A stretch of DNA of 64,000 bases from Kosakonia radicincitans DSM 16656 (GTDB taxonomy: Bacteria; Pseudomonadota; Gammaproteobacteria; Enterobacterales; Enterobacteriaceae). Location: NCBI RefSeq assembly GCF_000280495.2, contig NZ_CP018016.1, positions 1,612,001 through 1,676,000 of the forward strand, in the 5' to 3' direction. A model generated the notes under the pieces. The model did no database searches. It was not told where the DNA came from and saw only the letters and a list, made by a program, of their open reading frames with translations. Below, one piece after another: positions 35,085-46,607 of the stretch (positions are counted from its first letter, which is position 1; the number at the start of each line of letters is the position of its first letter). The position numbers were made by a program, and so were the translations under genes.

Positions 35085-35101
35085 ATTATCAACATGATAA
35101 T
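35085..35101. promoter_or_regulatory. palindrome upstream of yfcJ
   Basis: ATTATCA-ACA-TGATAAT is a perfect 7-bp-arm palindrome 104 bp before yfcJ. A second hairpin, CTGCCG-TTG-CGGCAG, lies at about 35051-35065. They could be an operator and a terminator-like element; no regulator is assigned. Confidence 0.35.
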
Positions 35102-35204
35102 GCGTAAGCGTTTAACGTTAACCAACGCACCTTAATCCTGGCACTCAGGTGGAGGGGGCGTGGTACTTCCAAATCCCGCCTTACTCTGCGTTATGGAGTA
35201 ATGC

Positions 35205-36386
35205 ATGTCTGTAGATGTTCAATCTGTTAAAACCTCGTCAGCGAATATGTCGCTGTTTCGTATCGCCTTTGCGGTGTTTCTGACCTATCTGACCGTTGGC
35301 CTGCCGCTACCGGTGATCCCGCTGTTTGTCCACAATGAGTTGGGCTACGGTAATACCATGGTGGGAATTGCCGTTGGTATTCAGTTTCTGGCTACCGTCT
35401 TAACACGCGGCTATGCCGGCCGTCTTGCCGATCAATATGGCGCGAAACGTTCGGTGATACAGGGCATGATCGCCTGTGCTCTGGCCGGAGCAGCATGGCT
35501 GCTGGCGGCGCTGTTGCCGGTTGCGCCCGCTGCCAAATTTGCGCTGCTGATTCTGGGGCGCCTGATCCTCGGTTTCGGTGAAAGCCAGCTTCTTACCGGC
35601 ACGCTCACCTGGGGAATGGGGCTGGTTGGCCCCGCGCGTTCCGGCAAAGTGATGTCATGGAACGGAATGGCGATTTACGGTGCGCTGGCCGCCGGCGCGC
35701 CGCTTGGGTTGCTGGTCCACAGCCACTTTGGTTTCGCCGCCCTGGCAGCGATCACCACGGTATTGCCGCTACTGGCCTTCGCATTTAACGGCGGCGTGCC
35801 CAAAACGCCTGCGCATCCGGGCGATCGTCCTTCACTGTGGAGCGTGGTCGGGCTTATCTGGCAACCGGGGCTGGGGCTGGCGCTTCAGGGCGTTGGCTTT
35901 GCGGTGATCGGCACCTTTGTTTCGCTCTACTTTGCCAGCCAGGGCTGGTCAATGGCGGGTTTTACCCTGACGGCTTTCGGCGGCGCATTTGTGCTGATGC
36001 GCATTTTGTTTGGCTGGATGCCGGACCGTTTTGGTGGTGTGCGGGTGGCGATTGTTTCGCTGGTCATTGAAACCATTGGCCTGCTGCTGTTATGGCAGGC
36101 GCATGGCGCGTGGATGGCATTGCTGGGCGCGGCTCTGACCGGTAGTGGCTGCTCGCTTATCTTTCCGTCGCTGGGCGTTGAAGTCGTCAAGCGCGCGCCA
36201 CCGCAGGTGCGTGGTACGGCGCTTGGCGGCTATGCGGCATTTCAGGATATCTCTTACGCGTTTAGCGGCCCGTTAACCGGGCTGCTGGCAACGTCTGCGG
36301 GATACCCGTCGGTTTTTCTCGCGGGAGCAATTGCCGCCATTACCGGTATTGTGATCACCCTGGTTGCCTTCGGCGCGCGGAAATGA
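35205..36386 (+). CDS. yfcJ: YfcJ, major-facilitator superfamily transporter
   Basis: The 393-aa protein has about 12 helices and the MFS motif [15 protein letters not shown] between helices 2 and 3, plus GWMPDRFGG between helices 8 and 9. It matches E. coli YfcJ throughout ([20 protein letters not shown]). The substrate is uncertain. ATG 35205 has a GGAGTA ribosome site. The downstream orphan glucosidase lies after a 111-bp gap. Confidence 0.93.
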   Translation: MSVDVQSVKTSSANMSLFRIAFAVFLTYLTVGLPLPVIPLFVHNELGYGNTMVGIAVGIQFLATVLTRGYAGRLADQYGAKRSVIQGMIACALAGAAWLLAALLPVAPAAKFALLILGRLILGFGESQLLTGTLTWGMGLVGPARSGKVMSWNGMAIYGALAAGAPLGLLVHSHFGFAALAAITTVLPLLAFAFNGGVPKTPAHPGDRPSLWSVVGLIWQPGLGLALQGVGFAVIGTFVSLYFASQGWSMAGFTLTAFGGAFVLMRILFGWMPDRFGGVRVAIVSLVIETIGLLLLWQAHGAWMALLGAALTGSGCSLIFPSLGVEVVKRAPPQVRGTALGGYAAFQDISYAFSGPLTGLLATSAGYPSVFLAGAIAAITGIVITLVAFGARK

Positions 36387-37928
<1,542 letters not shown>

Positions 37929-37932
37929 CGAT

Positions 37933-37963
37933 AAATTCCCCTCCAGATGGAGGGGAATTTTTT
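37933..37963. terminator. terminator between the 6-phospho-beta-glucosidase gene and flk
   Basis: AAATTCCCCTCC/GGAGGGGAATTT perfect 12-bp stem with an AGAT loop and a TTT tail; the flk stop codon (minus strand) overlaps its right edge. Confidence 0.92.
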
Positions 37964-38972
37964 AACTCACCAGCCAGAAAAGCGCTAATGCGATAAGCAG
38001 GGCGATAAAAAAGAATCCCGGGCGCGTGGAAATCGATTTTATTGTTTCGACAATGGGGGCGACAAACGGGCTGTAAATGGGCTGAATATCGCGAACCTCA
38101 AAGGTGCCTGTCGCACGTTCTGTGCGGCGTAAAAAGACATGATTAAGAATGTCCTGAACCTGCGCCGTCGTCAGGATCGTCTGCGGCGTGGCTTGCCATG
38201 TTTGCTGGGCATACTCGGTAATCGTGCGCATTTCCATATCATCCAGCGGCTGTTTCAGGGCGGTCTGGATAGTGTGCAGCGTGGGCGCGTTGTGCGTGCT
38301 TAACGTCTGGCGCGCCTGTAGCCATGTCATCAGCGGCGCGAAATGTTTCGCCGGGATCAGCTCACCGGTTTTGACGCCGGAAAGCTCCATCATTGACTGC
38401 CAGATCAATTTACCTGATTCGCCTGTTGCAGCCGCCAGTTTCGTGACCGCCTGGTTCAGCGAGTTGTGCTCGGCAGGCAGCAGCGGACGCTCAGTGGCCG
38501 GGCGTTGCTGCGGCTGTGGGATAGTGATCTGGTTATTCTGCAACATGGTCAGCACGGTTTTTAACTGCTGAGGCGTCAACTGGCTGAGCGCTGTCTGACC
38601 AAACTGCTGGCGAATAAAATCGCTCACCGCCTGGCGATTATTCCCCTGGCCTAACAGTTCCGTCAGTTGTGAAACCACCTGGCGGGTGGTGTGGTTCTGC
38701 GTTGCAGTTTCCACGCGCTGGTTGAGGTTCTGCTCAGCAGCCGGAAAGTGACGCGAGAGCAGCGGGGCGTCATTCTTCAGCCCTAAATCGTGTTTCATGC
38801 CAGCCCATACTTCTGCGCTTTGCTGCTGCGTTAACGCGATCAAGCGAATAACCAGTCGCTCCAGCACGGTACGTTGCAGGGTGGATAAGGGCTGTTCGCC
38901 AGCATTATTCGCGGCTTGTGTCGGCTCTTGCCCGGGAGGGCGCGCGGGCGTCCCCTGAATGGGTTGCATCAT
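37962..38972 (-). CDS. flk: Flk, flagellar-assembly regulator with C-terminal membrane anchor
   Basis: The 336-aa protein aligns with E. coli Flk (331 aa): a Pro-rich start ([15 protein letters not shown]), [38 protein letters not shown] and [14 protein letters not shown]. It ends in one membrane segment ([17 protein letters not shown]). In Salmonella and E. coli it blocks premature export of the anti-sigma FlgM during hook assembly. It is divergent from pdxB. Confidence 0.92.
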   Translation of the reverse strand: MMQPIQGTPARPPGQEPTQAANNAGEQPLSTLQRTVLERLVIRLIALTQQQSAEVWAGMKHDLGLKNDAPLLSRHFPAAEQNLNQRVETATQNHTTRQVVSQLTELLGQGNNRQAVSDFIRQQFGQTALSQLTPQQLKTVLTMLQNNQITIPQPQQRPATERPLLPAEHNSLNQAVTKLAAATGESGKLIWQSMMELSGVKTGELIPAKHFAPLMTWLQARQTLSTHNAPTLHTIQTALKQPLDDMEMRTITEYAQQTWQATPQTILTTAQVQDILNHVFLRRTERATGTFEVRDIQPIYSPFVAPIVETIKSISTRPGFFFIALLIALALFWLVS

Positions 38973-39082
38973 GGATTTCCTCTCACTCTCGCATGGCGGT
39001 GGTCGGCATTGCAGGTATGCCTGGCGGCGAGATTATGGCACACTTGCGCGCTCAACTCCCGTTCTCAAACAGGTACTGTAGC

Positions 39083-40219
39083 GTGAAAATCCTTGTTGAT
39101 GAAAATATGCCTTATGCCCGCGATCTTTTTAGCCGTCTGGGTGAAGTGAAAGCGGTTCCCGGTCGTCCAATCCCGCTTGCGGAACTGGCCGATGCTGATG
39201 CGTTAATGGTACGCTCCGTGACGAAAGTCAACGAGGCATTATTACAGGGGACGGGGATCAAATTTGTCGGTACGGCAACCGCGGGAACTGACCATGTTGA
39301 TGAAGGGTATTTGCAGCAAGCGGGGATTGGCTTTTCCGCAGCGCCAGGCTGCAACGCCATTGCGGTCGTAGAGTATGTTTTCTCTTCGCTGTTAATGCTG
39401 GCAGAGCGCGAAGGTTTTGCTCTCAAAGATCGTACCGTCGGGATTGTCGGTGTGGGCAATGTGGGCGGGCGCTTACAGAAGCGCCTCGAAGCGCTGGGGA
39501 TCCGCACGCTGCTATGCGATCCGCCGCGCGCCGATCGTGGTGATGACGGTGATTTCCGCTCGCTTGATGAGCTGGTGCGTGAAGCGGATGTGCTGACCTT
39601 CCATACGCCGCTGTTTAAAGACGGACCGTATAAAACGCTGCACCTGGCGGATGATGCTCTGCTGGCGCGTCTGAAGCCTGGCACTATTCTGATTAATGCC
39701 TGCCGGGGCCCGGTGGTGGATAATGCGGCGCTGCTGCAGAGTTTGCAGGCGGGACAGGCGCTACATGTGGTGCTGGACGTCTGGGAGCCGGAACCTGATC
39801 TCAACGTGGAGTTGCTGCAACGCATTGACATTGGCACCGCGCATATCGCTGGATATACCCTTGAAGGTAAAGCACGCGGCACAACACAAGTCTTTGAAGC
39901 CTATAGTGAATTTATCGGTAAGCGTACGCAAATAGCGCTCGATACCTTACTGCCTGCGCCGGAGTTTGGCCGCATAACACTGCACGGCCCTCTCGATCAG
40001 TCAACGCTAAAAAGGCTGGTTCATTTGGTGTATGATGTGCGCCGTGACGATGCGTTGCTGCGAAAAGTGGCAGGCACGCCGGGTGAATTTGATAAGTTAC
40101 GTAAAAACTATCTTGAGCGTCGCGAATGGTCATCACTGTATGTGCAGTGCGATGATGCCAGTGCTGCCGCACTGTTGCAGCAACTGGGTTTTAACGCCAC
40201 GCACACCCCGGCCCGTTAA
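39083..40219 (+). CDS. pdxB: PdxB, 4-phosphoerythronate dehydrogenase
   Basis: The protein is 378 aa from GTG 39083 ([20 protein letters not shown]), the same length as in E. coli. It is a D-2-hydroxyacid dehydrogenase with NAD motif [12 protein letters not shown] and the catalytic region [14 protein letters not shown], then the family dimerisation tail. It makes the second step of pyridoxal 5'-phosphate synthesis. The longer upstream frame overlaps flk and is not used. Confidence 0.96.
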   Translation: MKILVDENMPYARDLFSRLGEVKAVPGRPIPLAELADADALMVRSVTKVNEALLQGTGIKFVGTATAGTDHVDEGYLQQAGIGFSAAPGCNAIAVVEYVFSSLLMLAEREGFALKDRTVGIVGVGNVGGRLQKRLEALGIRTLLCDPPRADRGDDGDFRSLDELVREADVLTFHTPLFKDGPYKTLHLADDALLARLKPGTILINACRGPVVDNAALLQSLQAGQALHVVLDVWEPEPDLNVELLQRIDIGTAHIAGYTLEGKARGTTQVFEAYSEFIGKRTQIALDTLLPAPEFGRITLHGPLDQSTLKRLVHLVYDVRRDDALLRKVAGTPGEFDKLRKNYLERREWSSLYVQCDDASAAALLQQLGFNATHTPAR

Positions 40220-40233
40220 TGTCTTCTTAATGC

Positions 40234-40258
40234 TCCCTGCGGAAAAATGCCGCAGGGA
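40234..40258 (+). terminator. hairpin between pdxB and usg
   Basis: TCCCTGCGG/CCGCAGGGA 9-bp stem with an AAAAATG loop, followed by CGCTTTATTT. With a weak T tail it may attenuate rather than stop the transcript into usg-truA-dedA. Confidence 0.6.
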
Positions 40259-40284
40259 CGCTTTATTTCCTGGAGTAAATCACC

Positions 40285-41298
40285 ATGTCTGAAGGCTGGA
40301 ATATTGCCGTTCTTGGCGCAACTGGCGCTGTCGGAGAAGCCTTGCTTGAAACGCTGGAGGAACGTCAGTTCCCGGTAGGCGAATTGTACGCTCTGGCCAG
40401 AGAAGAGAGCGCGGGCGAAAACTTGCGCTTCGCGGGTAAAACCGTGCGCGTTGAAGACGTTGCCAGTTTTGACTGGACGCAGGCGCAACTGGCGTTTTTC
40501 GTCGCCGGTGCGCAGGCATCTGCGACCTGGATTGAAGAGGCCACCAACGCGGGTTGCCTGGTGATCGATACCAGCGGTCTGTTTGCGCTAGAGCCGGATG
40601 TGCCGCTGGTCATGCCGGACGTTAATCCCTTTGTGCTCGCGGATTACCGCAACCGCAATATTATTGCCGTGCCAGACAGCCTGACCAGTCAACTGTTGGC
40701 CAGTATTAAACCGCTGATCGATGAAGGCGGTTTTTCGCGCGTCGCTGTCACCAGCATGTTGTCTGTTTCACGCAGCGGTAAACAGGCGGTTGATGCGTTG
40801 GCAGGGCAGAGTGCCAAGCTGCTGAATGGCATCCCGATTGATGAAGATGACTATTTTGGCCGCCAGCTTGCGTTCAACATGCTGCCACTGCTGCCGGATA
40901 GCGAAGGTAGCGTGCGTGAAGAGCGGGTGATTATCGATCAGATGCGCAAAATTTTGCAGGATGACGGTCTGATGATCTCCGCGAACTGCGTACAGTCGCC
41001 GGTATTTTACGGCCATGCGCAAATGGTCAGTTTTGAAGCGCTGCGTCCGCTGGCTGCCGAAGAAGCGCGCGATGCGTTTGCCCGTTTCGACGAAATTGTG
41101 CTGTCTGAAGAAAATGAATTTCCTACCCAGGTGGGCGATGCTTCCGGTCAGACGCATCTTTCTGTGGGCTGCATCCGTAATGATTACGGCATGCCGGAGC
41201 AGATCCAGTTCTGGTCGGTGGCCGACAACGTTCGCTTCGGTGGCGCGCTGATGGCGGTTAAAACCGCCGAGAAACTGGTGCAGGAGTATCTGTACTGA
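40285..41298 (+). CDS. usg: Usg, aspartate-semialdehyde-dehydrogenase-like protein lacking the active Cys
   Basis: The 337-aa protein has the Rossmann start [18 protein letters not shown] and the full semialdehyde dehydrogenase fold, ending [20 protein letters not shown]. Where true enzymes have the PNC motif with the nucleophilic Cys, this protein reads PDSLTSQLL, so it is probably not a dehydrogenase. The function of Usg is unknown; it is conserved beside truA. Its stop overlaps the truA start. Confidence 0.93.
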   Translation: MSEGWNIAVLGATGAVGEALLETLEERQFPVGELYALAREESAGENLRFAGKTVRVEDVASFDWTQAQLAFFVAGAQASATWIEEATNAGCLVIDTSGLFALEPDVPLVMPDVNPFVLADYRNRNIIAVPDSLTSQLLASIKPLIDEGGFSRVAVTSMLSVSRSGKQAVDALAGQSAKLLNGIPIDEDDYFGRQLAFNMLPLLPDSEGSVREERVIIDQMRKILQDDGLMISANCVQSPVFYGHAQMVSFEALRPLAAEEARDAFARFDEIVLSEENEFPTQVGDASGQTHLSVGCIRNDYGMPEQIQFWSVADNVRFGGALMAVKTAEKLVQEYLY

Positions 41299-42110
41299 TG
41301 CAGGACGAAGTCAAAGCGCCAGTCTACAAAATTGCGCTGGGTATTGAGTATGACGGCAGCAAGTATTACGGCTGGCAGCGTCAGCAAGAAGTGCGCAGTG
41401 TGCAGGAGAAGCTGGAAAAAGCCCTCTCGCAGGTTGCCAATGAGCCAATTAATGTGTTCTGCGCCGGGAGAACTGACGCTGGTGTTCATGCGACAGGGCA
41501 GGTAGTGCATTTCGAAACGACTGCGCTGCGCAAAGATGCCGCCTGGACGTTAGGGGTAAATGCGAATTTGCCTGGTGACATCGCGGTGCGCTGGGTAAAA
41601 ACTGTTGCCGATGATTTTCATGCTCGTTTCAGCGCTACGGCTCGCCGCTACCGCTACATTATTTACAACCATCGTTTACGACCGGCGGTGTTAGGCCACG
41701 GTGTTACGCACTATCACCAGCCGCTGGATGCCGGGCGGATGCATCGCGCCGCGCAGTGCCTGCTAGGCGAAAATGATTTTACCTCGTTTCGCGCGGTGCA
41801 GTGCCAGTCGCGCACGCCGTGGCGCAATGTGATGCATATCAACGTCAGTCGCTATGGCAATTACATTGTGGTCGATATCAAAGCCAATGCCTTTGTACAT
41901 CATATGGTCAGGAATATTGTCGGCAGCCTGATGGAAGTAGGCGCCCACAACCAGCCGGAGAGCTGGATAGCAGAGTTGCTGGCGGTCAAGGATCGCACGC
42001 TGGCGGCAGCAACGGCGAAAGCGGAAGGGCTATATCTGGTGGCGGTGGATTATCCAGCGCGCTTCGACCTTCCGGCTGCGCCAATGGGCCCGCTGTTCCT
42101 GGCGGACTAG
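41298..42110 (+). CDS. truA: TruA, tRNA pseudouridine(38-40) synthase
   Basis: The 270-aa protein has the catalytic Asp60 in [11 protein letters not shown] and the conserved [12 protein letters not shown] strand. It converts uridine to pseudouridine at positions 38-40 of the tRNA anticodon arm. It is coupled to usg by a one-base overlap (TGATG) and followed 28 bp later by dedA. Confidence 0.97.
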   Translation: MQDEVKAPVYKIALGIEYDGSKYYGWQRQQEVRSVQEKLEKALSQVANEPINVFCAGRTDAGVHATGQVVHFETTALRKDAAWTLGVNANLPGDIAVRWVKTVADDFHARFSATARRYRYIIYNHRLRPAVLGHGVTHYHQPLDAGRMHRAAQCLLGENDFTSFRAVQCQSRTPWRNVMHINVSRYGNYIVVDIKANAFVHHMVRNIVGSLMEVGAHNQPESWIAELLAVKDRTLAAATAKAEGLYLVAVDYPARFDLPAAPMGPLFLAD

Positions 42111-42138
42111 TCGCAATTCATAAAAGGCATAAGTAAAT

Positions 42139-42798
42139 ATGGACTTAATACGCTTCCTTATTGATTTCATCCTGCATATCGATGTGCATCTGGCGGAGCT
42201 GGTGGCACAGTATGGCATCTGGGTTTATGCGATTCTGTTTGTGATCCTTTTTTGCGAAACCGGGCTGGTGGTCACGCCTTTCCTGCCGGGGGATTCGCTG
42301 CTGTTTGTCGCCGGTGCGCTGGCCTCTCTCGGCACGAACGATCTGAATGTACATCTGATGGTTGTACTGATGCTTATTGCCGCAATTGCCGGTGATGCGG
42401 TGAACTACACCATCGGACGACTCTTTGGCGATCGATTATTCAGTAATCCGGATTCAAAGATTTTCCGTCGCAGCTATCTTGATAAAACCCATCAGTTTTA
42501 TGAACGGCATGGCGGCAAAACGATCATTCTGGCGCGCTTTGTACCGATTGTGCGGACATTTGCACCGTTCGTCGCCGGGATGGGGCATATGTCGTATCGC
42601 CACTTCGCCCTTTTCAACGTAGCGGGCGCGCTGTTATGGGTACTGCTGTTTACTTACGCCGGGTATTTCTTTGGCACCCTGCCGATGGTTCAGGAAAATC
42701 TTAAGCTGTTGATTGTGGCAATCATCGTGGTGTCTATACTTCCCGGTGTGATTGAGATTATTCGTCACCGACGCGCTGCGGCAAAGCAGATAAAATAA
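42139..42798 (+). CDS. dedA: DedA-family inner-membrane protein
   Basis: The 219-aa protein matches E. coli DedA, with the family signature [20 protein letters not shown], then [17 protein letters not shown] and the re-entrant [20 protein letters not shown]. DedA proteins are proton-coupled membrane proteins, and some act as undecaprenyl-phosphate or phospholipid flippases. A 103-bp gap precedes accD. Confidence 0.95.
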   Translation: MDLIRFLIDFILHIDVHLAELVAQYGIWVYAILFVILFCETGLVVTPFLPGDSLLFVAGALASLGTNDLNVHLMVVLMLIAAIAGDAVNYTIGRLFGDRLFSNPDSKIFRRSYLDKTHQFYERHGGKTIILARFVPIVRTFAPFVAGMGHMSYRHFALFNVAGALLWVLLFTYAGYFFGTLPMVQENLKLLIVAIIVVSILPGVIEIIRHRRAAAKQIK

Positions 42799-42901
42799 GG
42801 GCGCAATGGCGGTTCGACCACTTTTTTATCCCAAGTTGCGAACTGTTATGTTTTAATGTGCACCATTTATGGGCTACCAGGTTCATGTATAAAGGTTATC
42901 A

Positions 42902-43816
42902 ATGAGCTGGATTGAAAGAATTAAGAGCAACATCACCCCCACCCGCAAGGCAAGTATCCCTGAAGGGGTGTGGACAAAATGCGATAGCTGCGGCCAGGTG
43001 CTGTACCGCGCCGAGCTGGAGCGTAACCTTGAGGTCTGCCCGAAATGCGATCACCATATGCGGATGTCAGCGCGTAATCGCCTGCATAGCCTGCTGGATG
43101 AAGGGTCGCTGGTAGAACTGGGTAGCGAGCTTGAGCCGAAAGATGTGCTCAAGTTCCGCGATTCAAAAAAATACAAAGACCGTCTGGCGACAGCCCAGAA
43201 AGAGACCGGCGAGAAAGACGCGCTGGTGGTAATGAAAGGCACGCTGCACGGTATGCCAGTTGTGGCTGCGGCATTTGAGTTCGCCTTTATGGGCGGTTCT
43301 ATGGGTTCCGTTGTTGGCGCGCGCTTTGTGCGTGCCGTCGAGCAGGCGCTGGAAGACAACTGCCCGCTGATCTGCTTCTCCGCTTCCGGCGGCGCGCGTA
43401 TGCAGGAAGCGCTGATGTCGCTGATGCAGATGGCGAAAACTTCCGCTGCGCTGGCGAAAATGCAGGAGCGCGGTCTGCCGTATATCTCCGTGCTGACCGA
43501 TCCGACCATGGGCGGTGTTTCCGCAAGCTTTGCGATGCTGGGCGATCTGAACATCGCCGAACCGAAAGCGCTAATCGGCTTTGCCGGCCCGCGCGTTATC
43601 GAGCAGACCGTGCGTGAGAAACTGCCGCCGGGCTTCCAGCGCAGTGAGTTCCTGATCGAAAAAGGCGCGATTGACATGATTATCCGCCGTCCGGAATTGC
43701 GTTTGAAGCTGGCGCGTATTCTGGCGAAACTGATGAATCTACCGGCGCCGGATCCGGATGAGTCGCATGTTGGCACGGCGGCTCCGTCACCGGCCGGTCA
43801 GGAAGGCGAAGCCTGA
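42902..43816 (+). CDS. accD: AccD, acetyl-CoA carboxylase carboxyltransferase beta subunit
   Basis: The 304-aa protein (E. coli 304) has the N-terminal zinc ribbon Cys27, Cys30, Cys46, Cys49 and the crotonase-type carboxyltransferase core with [19 protein letters not shown]. With AccA it moves carboxyl from biotin to acetyl-CoA to give malonyl-CoA. A terminator-like hairpin follows before folC. Confidence 0.98.
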   Translation: MSWIERIKSNITPTRKASIPEGVWTKCDSCGQVLYRAELERNLEVCPKCDHHMRMSARNRLHSLLDEGSLVELGSELEPKDVLKFRDSKKYKDRLATAQKETGEKDALVVMKGTLHGMPVVAAAFEFAFMGGSMGSVVGARFVRAVEQALEDNCPLICFSASGGARMQEALMSLMQMAKTSAALAKMQERGLPYISVLTDPTMGGVSASFAMLGDLNIAEPKALIGFAGPRVIEQTVREKLPPGFQRSEFLIEKGAIDMIIRRPELRLKLARILAKLMNLPAPDPDESHVGTAAPSPAGQEGEA

Positions 43817-43823
43817 TAATACC

Positions 43824-43854
43824 GAAGGGCAGGGCCACCAGGCGCTGCCCTTTT
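43824..43854 (+). terminator. terminator-like hairpin between accD and folC
   Basis: AAGGGCAG/CTGCCCTT stem with a 12-nt loop and a TTTTGCTTTT tail lies just after accD; folC starts 33 bp downstream, so read-through is likely partial. Confidence 0.65.
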
Positions 43855-43886
43855 GCTTTTCAAACCGTACATTATCAACGGGCATC

Positions 43887-45155
43887 ATGGACATTAAACG
43901 CATTCCGCAAGCCACGTCGCCCCTGGCCGCGTGGCTTTCTTATCTGGAAAACCTGCACAGTAAAACCATCGATCTGGGTCTTGAGCGCGTAAGCCAGGTG
44001 GCGGCGCGCCTTGATGTGCTCCGCCCCGCACCGTTTGTCTTTACCGTCGCCGGAACCAATGGCAAAGGCACCACTTGCCGTACGCTGGAGTCGATTCTGC
44101 TGGCGGCGGGCTATCGGGTTGGCGTCTACAGTTCACCGCACCTGGTGCGCTATACCGAACGCGTACGCATCCAGGGCGAAGAGTTGGCTGAAAGCGAACA
44201 TACCCGCTCTTTTGCAGAGATTGAAGCCGTTCGTGGCGATATTTCACTGAGCTATTTTGAGTATGGCACTTTGTCGGCGCTGTGGTTGTTTAAGCAGGCG
44301 CAACTCGACGTAGTGATCCTTGAAGTGGGGCTGGGCGGCCGCCTGGATGCCACTAATATGGTGGATGCGGATGTCGCTGTGGTCACCAGCATTGCGCTGG
44401 ATCACACCGACTGGCTCGGCCCGGATCGTGAAAGCATTGGCCGCGAAAAAGCGGGCGTCTTCCGCGGTGGTAAACCGGCTGTGGTCGGCGAACCGGATAT
44501 GCCGCAGTCTATTGCCGAGGTGGCGCAGGAGAAGGGGGCGCATCTGCTGCCCCGGGACGTTGACTGGGATTATGACGTTAACGCGCAGGGCTGGCGTTTT
44601 CGCGATGCTCAGGGCGAGCTTACCAATCTGCCGTTGCCGCAGGTACCGCAGCCAAATGCGGCAACCGCGCTGGCTGCGCTGCGCGCCAGTAAGCTTACGG
44701 TCAGCGAGCAGGCGATCCGCGACGGCATTGCCGGTGCTATTTTGCCGGGACGTTTCCAGATTGTCAGCGAGTCGCCGCGTCTGATCCTCGATGTTGCCCA
44801 CAATCCTCACGCTGCTGGTTACCTTGCCAGCCGTCTTGCCACGTTACCGAAGAAGGGGCGCGTACTGGCGGTGATTGGCATGTTGCATGACAAAGACATC
44901 GCCGGGACGCTTGCCTGTCTGGAGCCGGTGGTCGATAGCTGGTATTGTGCCCCACTGGAAGGGCCGCGCGGTGCAACTGCAGAACAACTGCTGGAGCATC
45001 TGAATTCTGGCCGGGCGTGGCCGGATGTTGCGCAGGCCTGGCAGGCGGCGATGGCCGATGCTGACGCCAACGATACTGTTCTGGTGTGTGGATCGTTCCA
45101 CACGGTGGCTCATGTCATGGAAGCGATGGACGCGGGGAGAACCGGTGGCAAGTAA
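43887..45155 (+). CDS. folC: FolC, bifunctional folylpolyglutamate synthase/dihydrofolate synthase
   Basis: Read from ATG 43887 the protein is 422 aa, the E. coli length. It has the Mur-ligase-like ATP loop GTNGKGTT (56-63), the SSPHLVRYTERVRI segment and SIALDHTDWLG, and the C-terminal domain with DVAHNPHAAGYL. It adds glutamate to dihydropteroate and to folates. The upstream extension of the frame overlaps accD and is not used. It overlaps dedD by 11 bp. Confidence 0.97.
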   Translation: MDIKRIPQATSPLAAWLSYLENLHSKTIDLGLERVSQVAARLDVLRPAPFVFTVAGTNGKGTTCRTLESILLAAGYRVGVYSSPHLVRYTERVRIQGEELAESEHTRSFAEIEAVRGDISLSYFEYGTLSALWLFKQAQLDVVILEVGLGGRLDATNMVDADVAVVTSIALDHTDWLGPDRESIGREKAGVFRGGKPAVVGEPDMPQSIAEVAQEKGAHLLPRDVDWDYDVNAQGWRFRDAQGELTNLPLPQVPQPNAATALAALRASKLTVSEQAIRDGIAGAILPGRFQIVSESPRLILDVAHNPHAAGYLASRLATLPKKGRVLAVIGMLHDKDIAGTLACLEPVVDSWYCAPLEGPRGATAEQLLEHLNSGRAWPDVAQAWQAAMADADANDTVLVCGSFHTVAHVMEAMDAGRTGGK

Positions 45156-45855
45156 GTTTCAGAACCGTTTGATGGGTACCATTGTGCTGGTTGCGCTCGG
45201 GGTGATTATTCTTCCCGGGCTGCTCGACGGGCAGAAAAAACATTATCAGGATGAGTTTGCCGCGATCCCGCTGGTGCCGAAACCTGGCGATCGCGATGAG
45301 CCGGACATGATGCCAGCTGCAACGCAGGCGCTTCCGGCGCAGCCGCCGGAAGGCGCAGCGGAAGAGGTGCGCGCTGGCGATGCAGAAGCACCGTCGCTGG
45401 ATGCTTCAAGGCTGGCGGCGAACGGCGCTCCGCAACCGGAAGTCACCAGCACGCCGGTTGAACAACCGAAACCTAAACCGCAGCCAAAACCGCAGGCGCA
45501 GCAACAAACCGCGCCGCCCGCAACGCGTGATAAAGCCAGCGAGCAGCTTGCTGTGGCAAACGAAACGTCAGCGCCGCCTGCGAAAGCGCAGGACGACAAA
45601 ACGGTGCCAACCGGTAAAGCATATGTGGTGCAGCTTGGCGCGCTGAAGAATGCGGATAAAGTGAATGAAATCGTTGGTAAATTACGTGGCGCAGGTTATC
45701 GCGTTTACACGTCGCCGACGACGCCGGTTCAGGGTAAAATCACTCGTATTCTGGTGGGGCCGGATGCGTCGCGCGATAAGCTGAAAGGCTCACTGGAGGA
45801 GTTGAAACAGCTCTCCGGGCTGAGCGGCGTGGTGATGGGTTATACGCCGAACTAA
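45145..45855 (+). CDS. dedD: DedD, SPOR-domain cell-division protein
   Basis: The protein is 236 aa from GTG 45145 (VASKFQNRLMGT; E. coli begins MASKFQNRL, 220 aa). One membrane helix lies at about residues 10-30, a Pro/Lys/Gln-rich periplasmic linker runs to about 150 and a SPOR domain from about 158 (YVVQLGALKNADKVNEIVGK). SPOR domains bind denuded septal peptidoglycan; DedD helps constriction with FtsN. The linker is about 16 residues longer than in E. coli, with PKPKPQPKPQAQQQ repeats. Confidence 0.95.
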   Translation: MASKFQNRLMGTIVLVALGVIILPGLLDGQKKHYQDEFAAIPLVPKPGDRDEPDMMPAATQALPAQPPEGAAEEVRAGDAEAPSLDASRLAANGAPQPEVTSTPVEQPKPKPQPKPQAQQQTAPPATRDKASEQLAVANETSAPPAKAQDDKTVPTGKAYVVQLGALKNADKVNEIVGKLRGAGYRVYTSPTTPVQGKITRILVGPDASRDKLKGSLEELKQLSGLSGVVMGYTPN

Positions 45856-45883
45856 CGGCTGAAGAGAAAAAACGGCGCCACTT

Positions 45884-45921
45884 CTCATCCCTCTCTGTAC
45901 GGCAAAGCGGGCAGGGATGAG
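45884..45921. repeat. inverted repeat downstream of dedD
   Basis: CTCATCCCT (45884-45892) and AGGGATGAG (45913-45921) are perfect inverted 9-bp arms around a GC-rich spacer. It may form a stem in the dedD mRNA end. Confidence 0.5.
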
Positions 45922-45957
45922 GGGAAATAAAGCCCTGACTACAGGCAACCGGAACCG

Positions 45958-45988
45958 TGGCGTTGAATATTTTTTCAGCGCCATTTTT
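45958..45988 (+). terminator. terminator after dedD
   Basis: TGGCGTTGAA pairs with TTCAGCGCCA (one G-T pair) and is followed by TTTTT, upstream of the cvpA promoter. Confidence 0.85.
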
Positions 45989-46013
45989 ATTTCCGCGCGG
46001 GAAGGAAATCCCT

Positions 46014-46029
46014 ACGCAAACGTTTTCTT
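46014..46029. promoter_or_regulatory. PurR operator of cvpA-purF
   Basis: ACGCAAACGTTTTCTT matches the PurR consensus ACGCAAACGTTTTCGT at 15 of 16 bases, just upstream of a TAGAAT -10 box (46037-46042). PurR with guanine or hypoxanthine would repress the operon. Confidence 0.9.
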
Positions 46030-46085
46030 TTTCTGTTAGAATGCGCCCCGAACTGGACGACAGGGCGTAAAATCGTGGGACACAT

Positions 46086-46574
46086 ATGGTCTGGATTGAT
46101 TACGCCATCATTGCGGTGATTGGTTTTTCTTGTCTGGTAAGCCTGATCCGCGGCTTTGTTCGTGAAGCGTTATCGCTGGTGACATGGGGCTGTGCTTTCT
46201 TTGTCGCCAGTCATTACTACACTTACCTGTCTGTCTGGTTCACGGGCTTTGAAGACGAACTGGTGCGCAATGGGATAGCCATCGCAGTACTGTTCATCGC
46301 GACGCTGATTGTCGGTGCTATCGTTAACTATGTGATCGGTGCGCTGGTCGAGAAGACTGGCCTGTCGGGTACAGACAGAGTACTGGGGATCTGTTTTGGC
46401 GCGCTACGCGGCGTACTGATCGTCGCCGCCATTCTGTTCTTTCTCGATACCTTTACCGGGCTGTCGAAAAGTGAAGACTGGCAGAAGTCGCAGCTTATCC
46501 CACAATTCAGCTTCATCATCAGATGGTTCTTTGACTATCTGCAAAGTTCGTCGAGTTTCTTGCCCAGGGCATAG
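46086..46574 (+). CDS. cvpA: CvpA, inner-membrane protein needed for colicin V production
   Basis: The 162-aa protein has four membrane helices and starts VWIDYAIIAVIGFSCLVSLI, with RGFVREALSLVTWG and SGTDRVLGICFGALRGVLIV, matching E. coli CvpA in length. Its molecular role is unknown, though it is linked to envelope stress and colicin V export. It is cotranscribed with purF under PurR. Confidence 0.95.
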   Translation: MVWIDYAIIAVIGFSCLVSLIRGFVREALSLVTWGCAFFVASHYYTYLSVWFTGFEDELVRNGIAIAVLFIATLIVGAIVNYVIGALVEKTGLSGTDRVLGICFGALRGVLIVAAILFFLDTFTGLSKSEDWQKSQLIPQFSFIIRWFFDYLQSSSSFLPRA

Positions 46575-46607
46575 GCCCTGAGATGTGGCTTAACGAGGAA
46601 AAGACGT

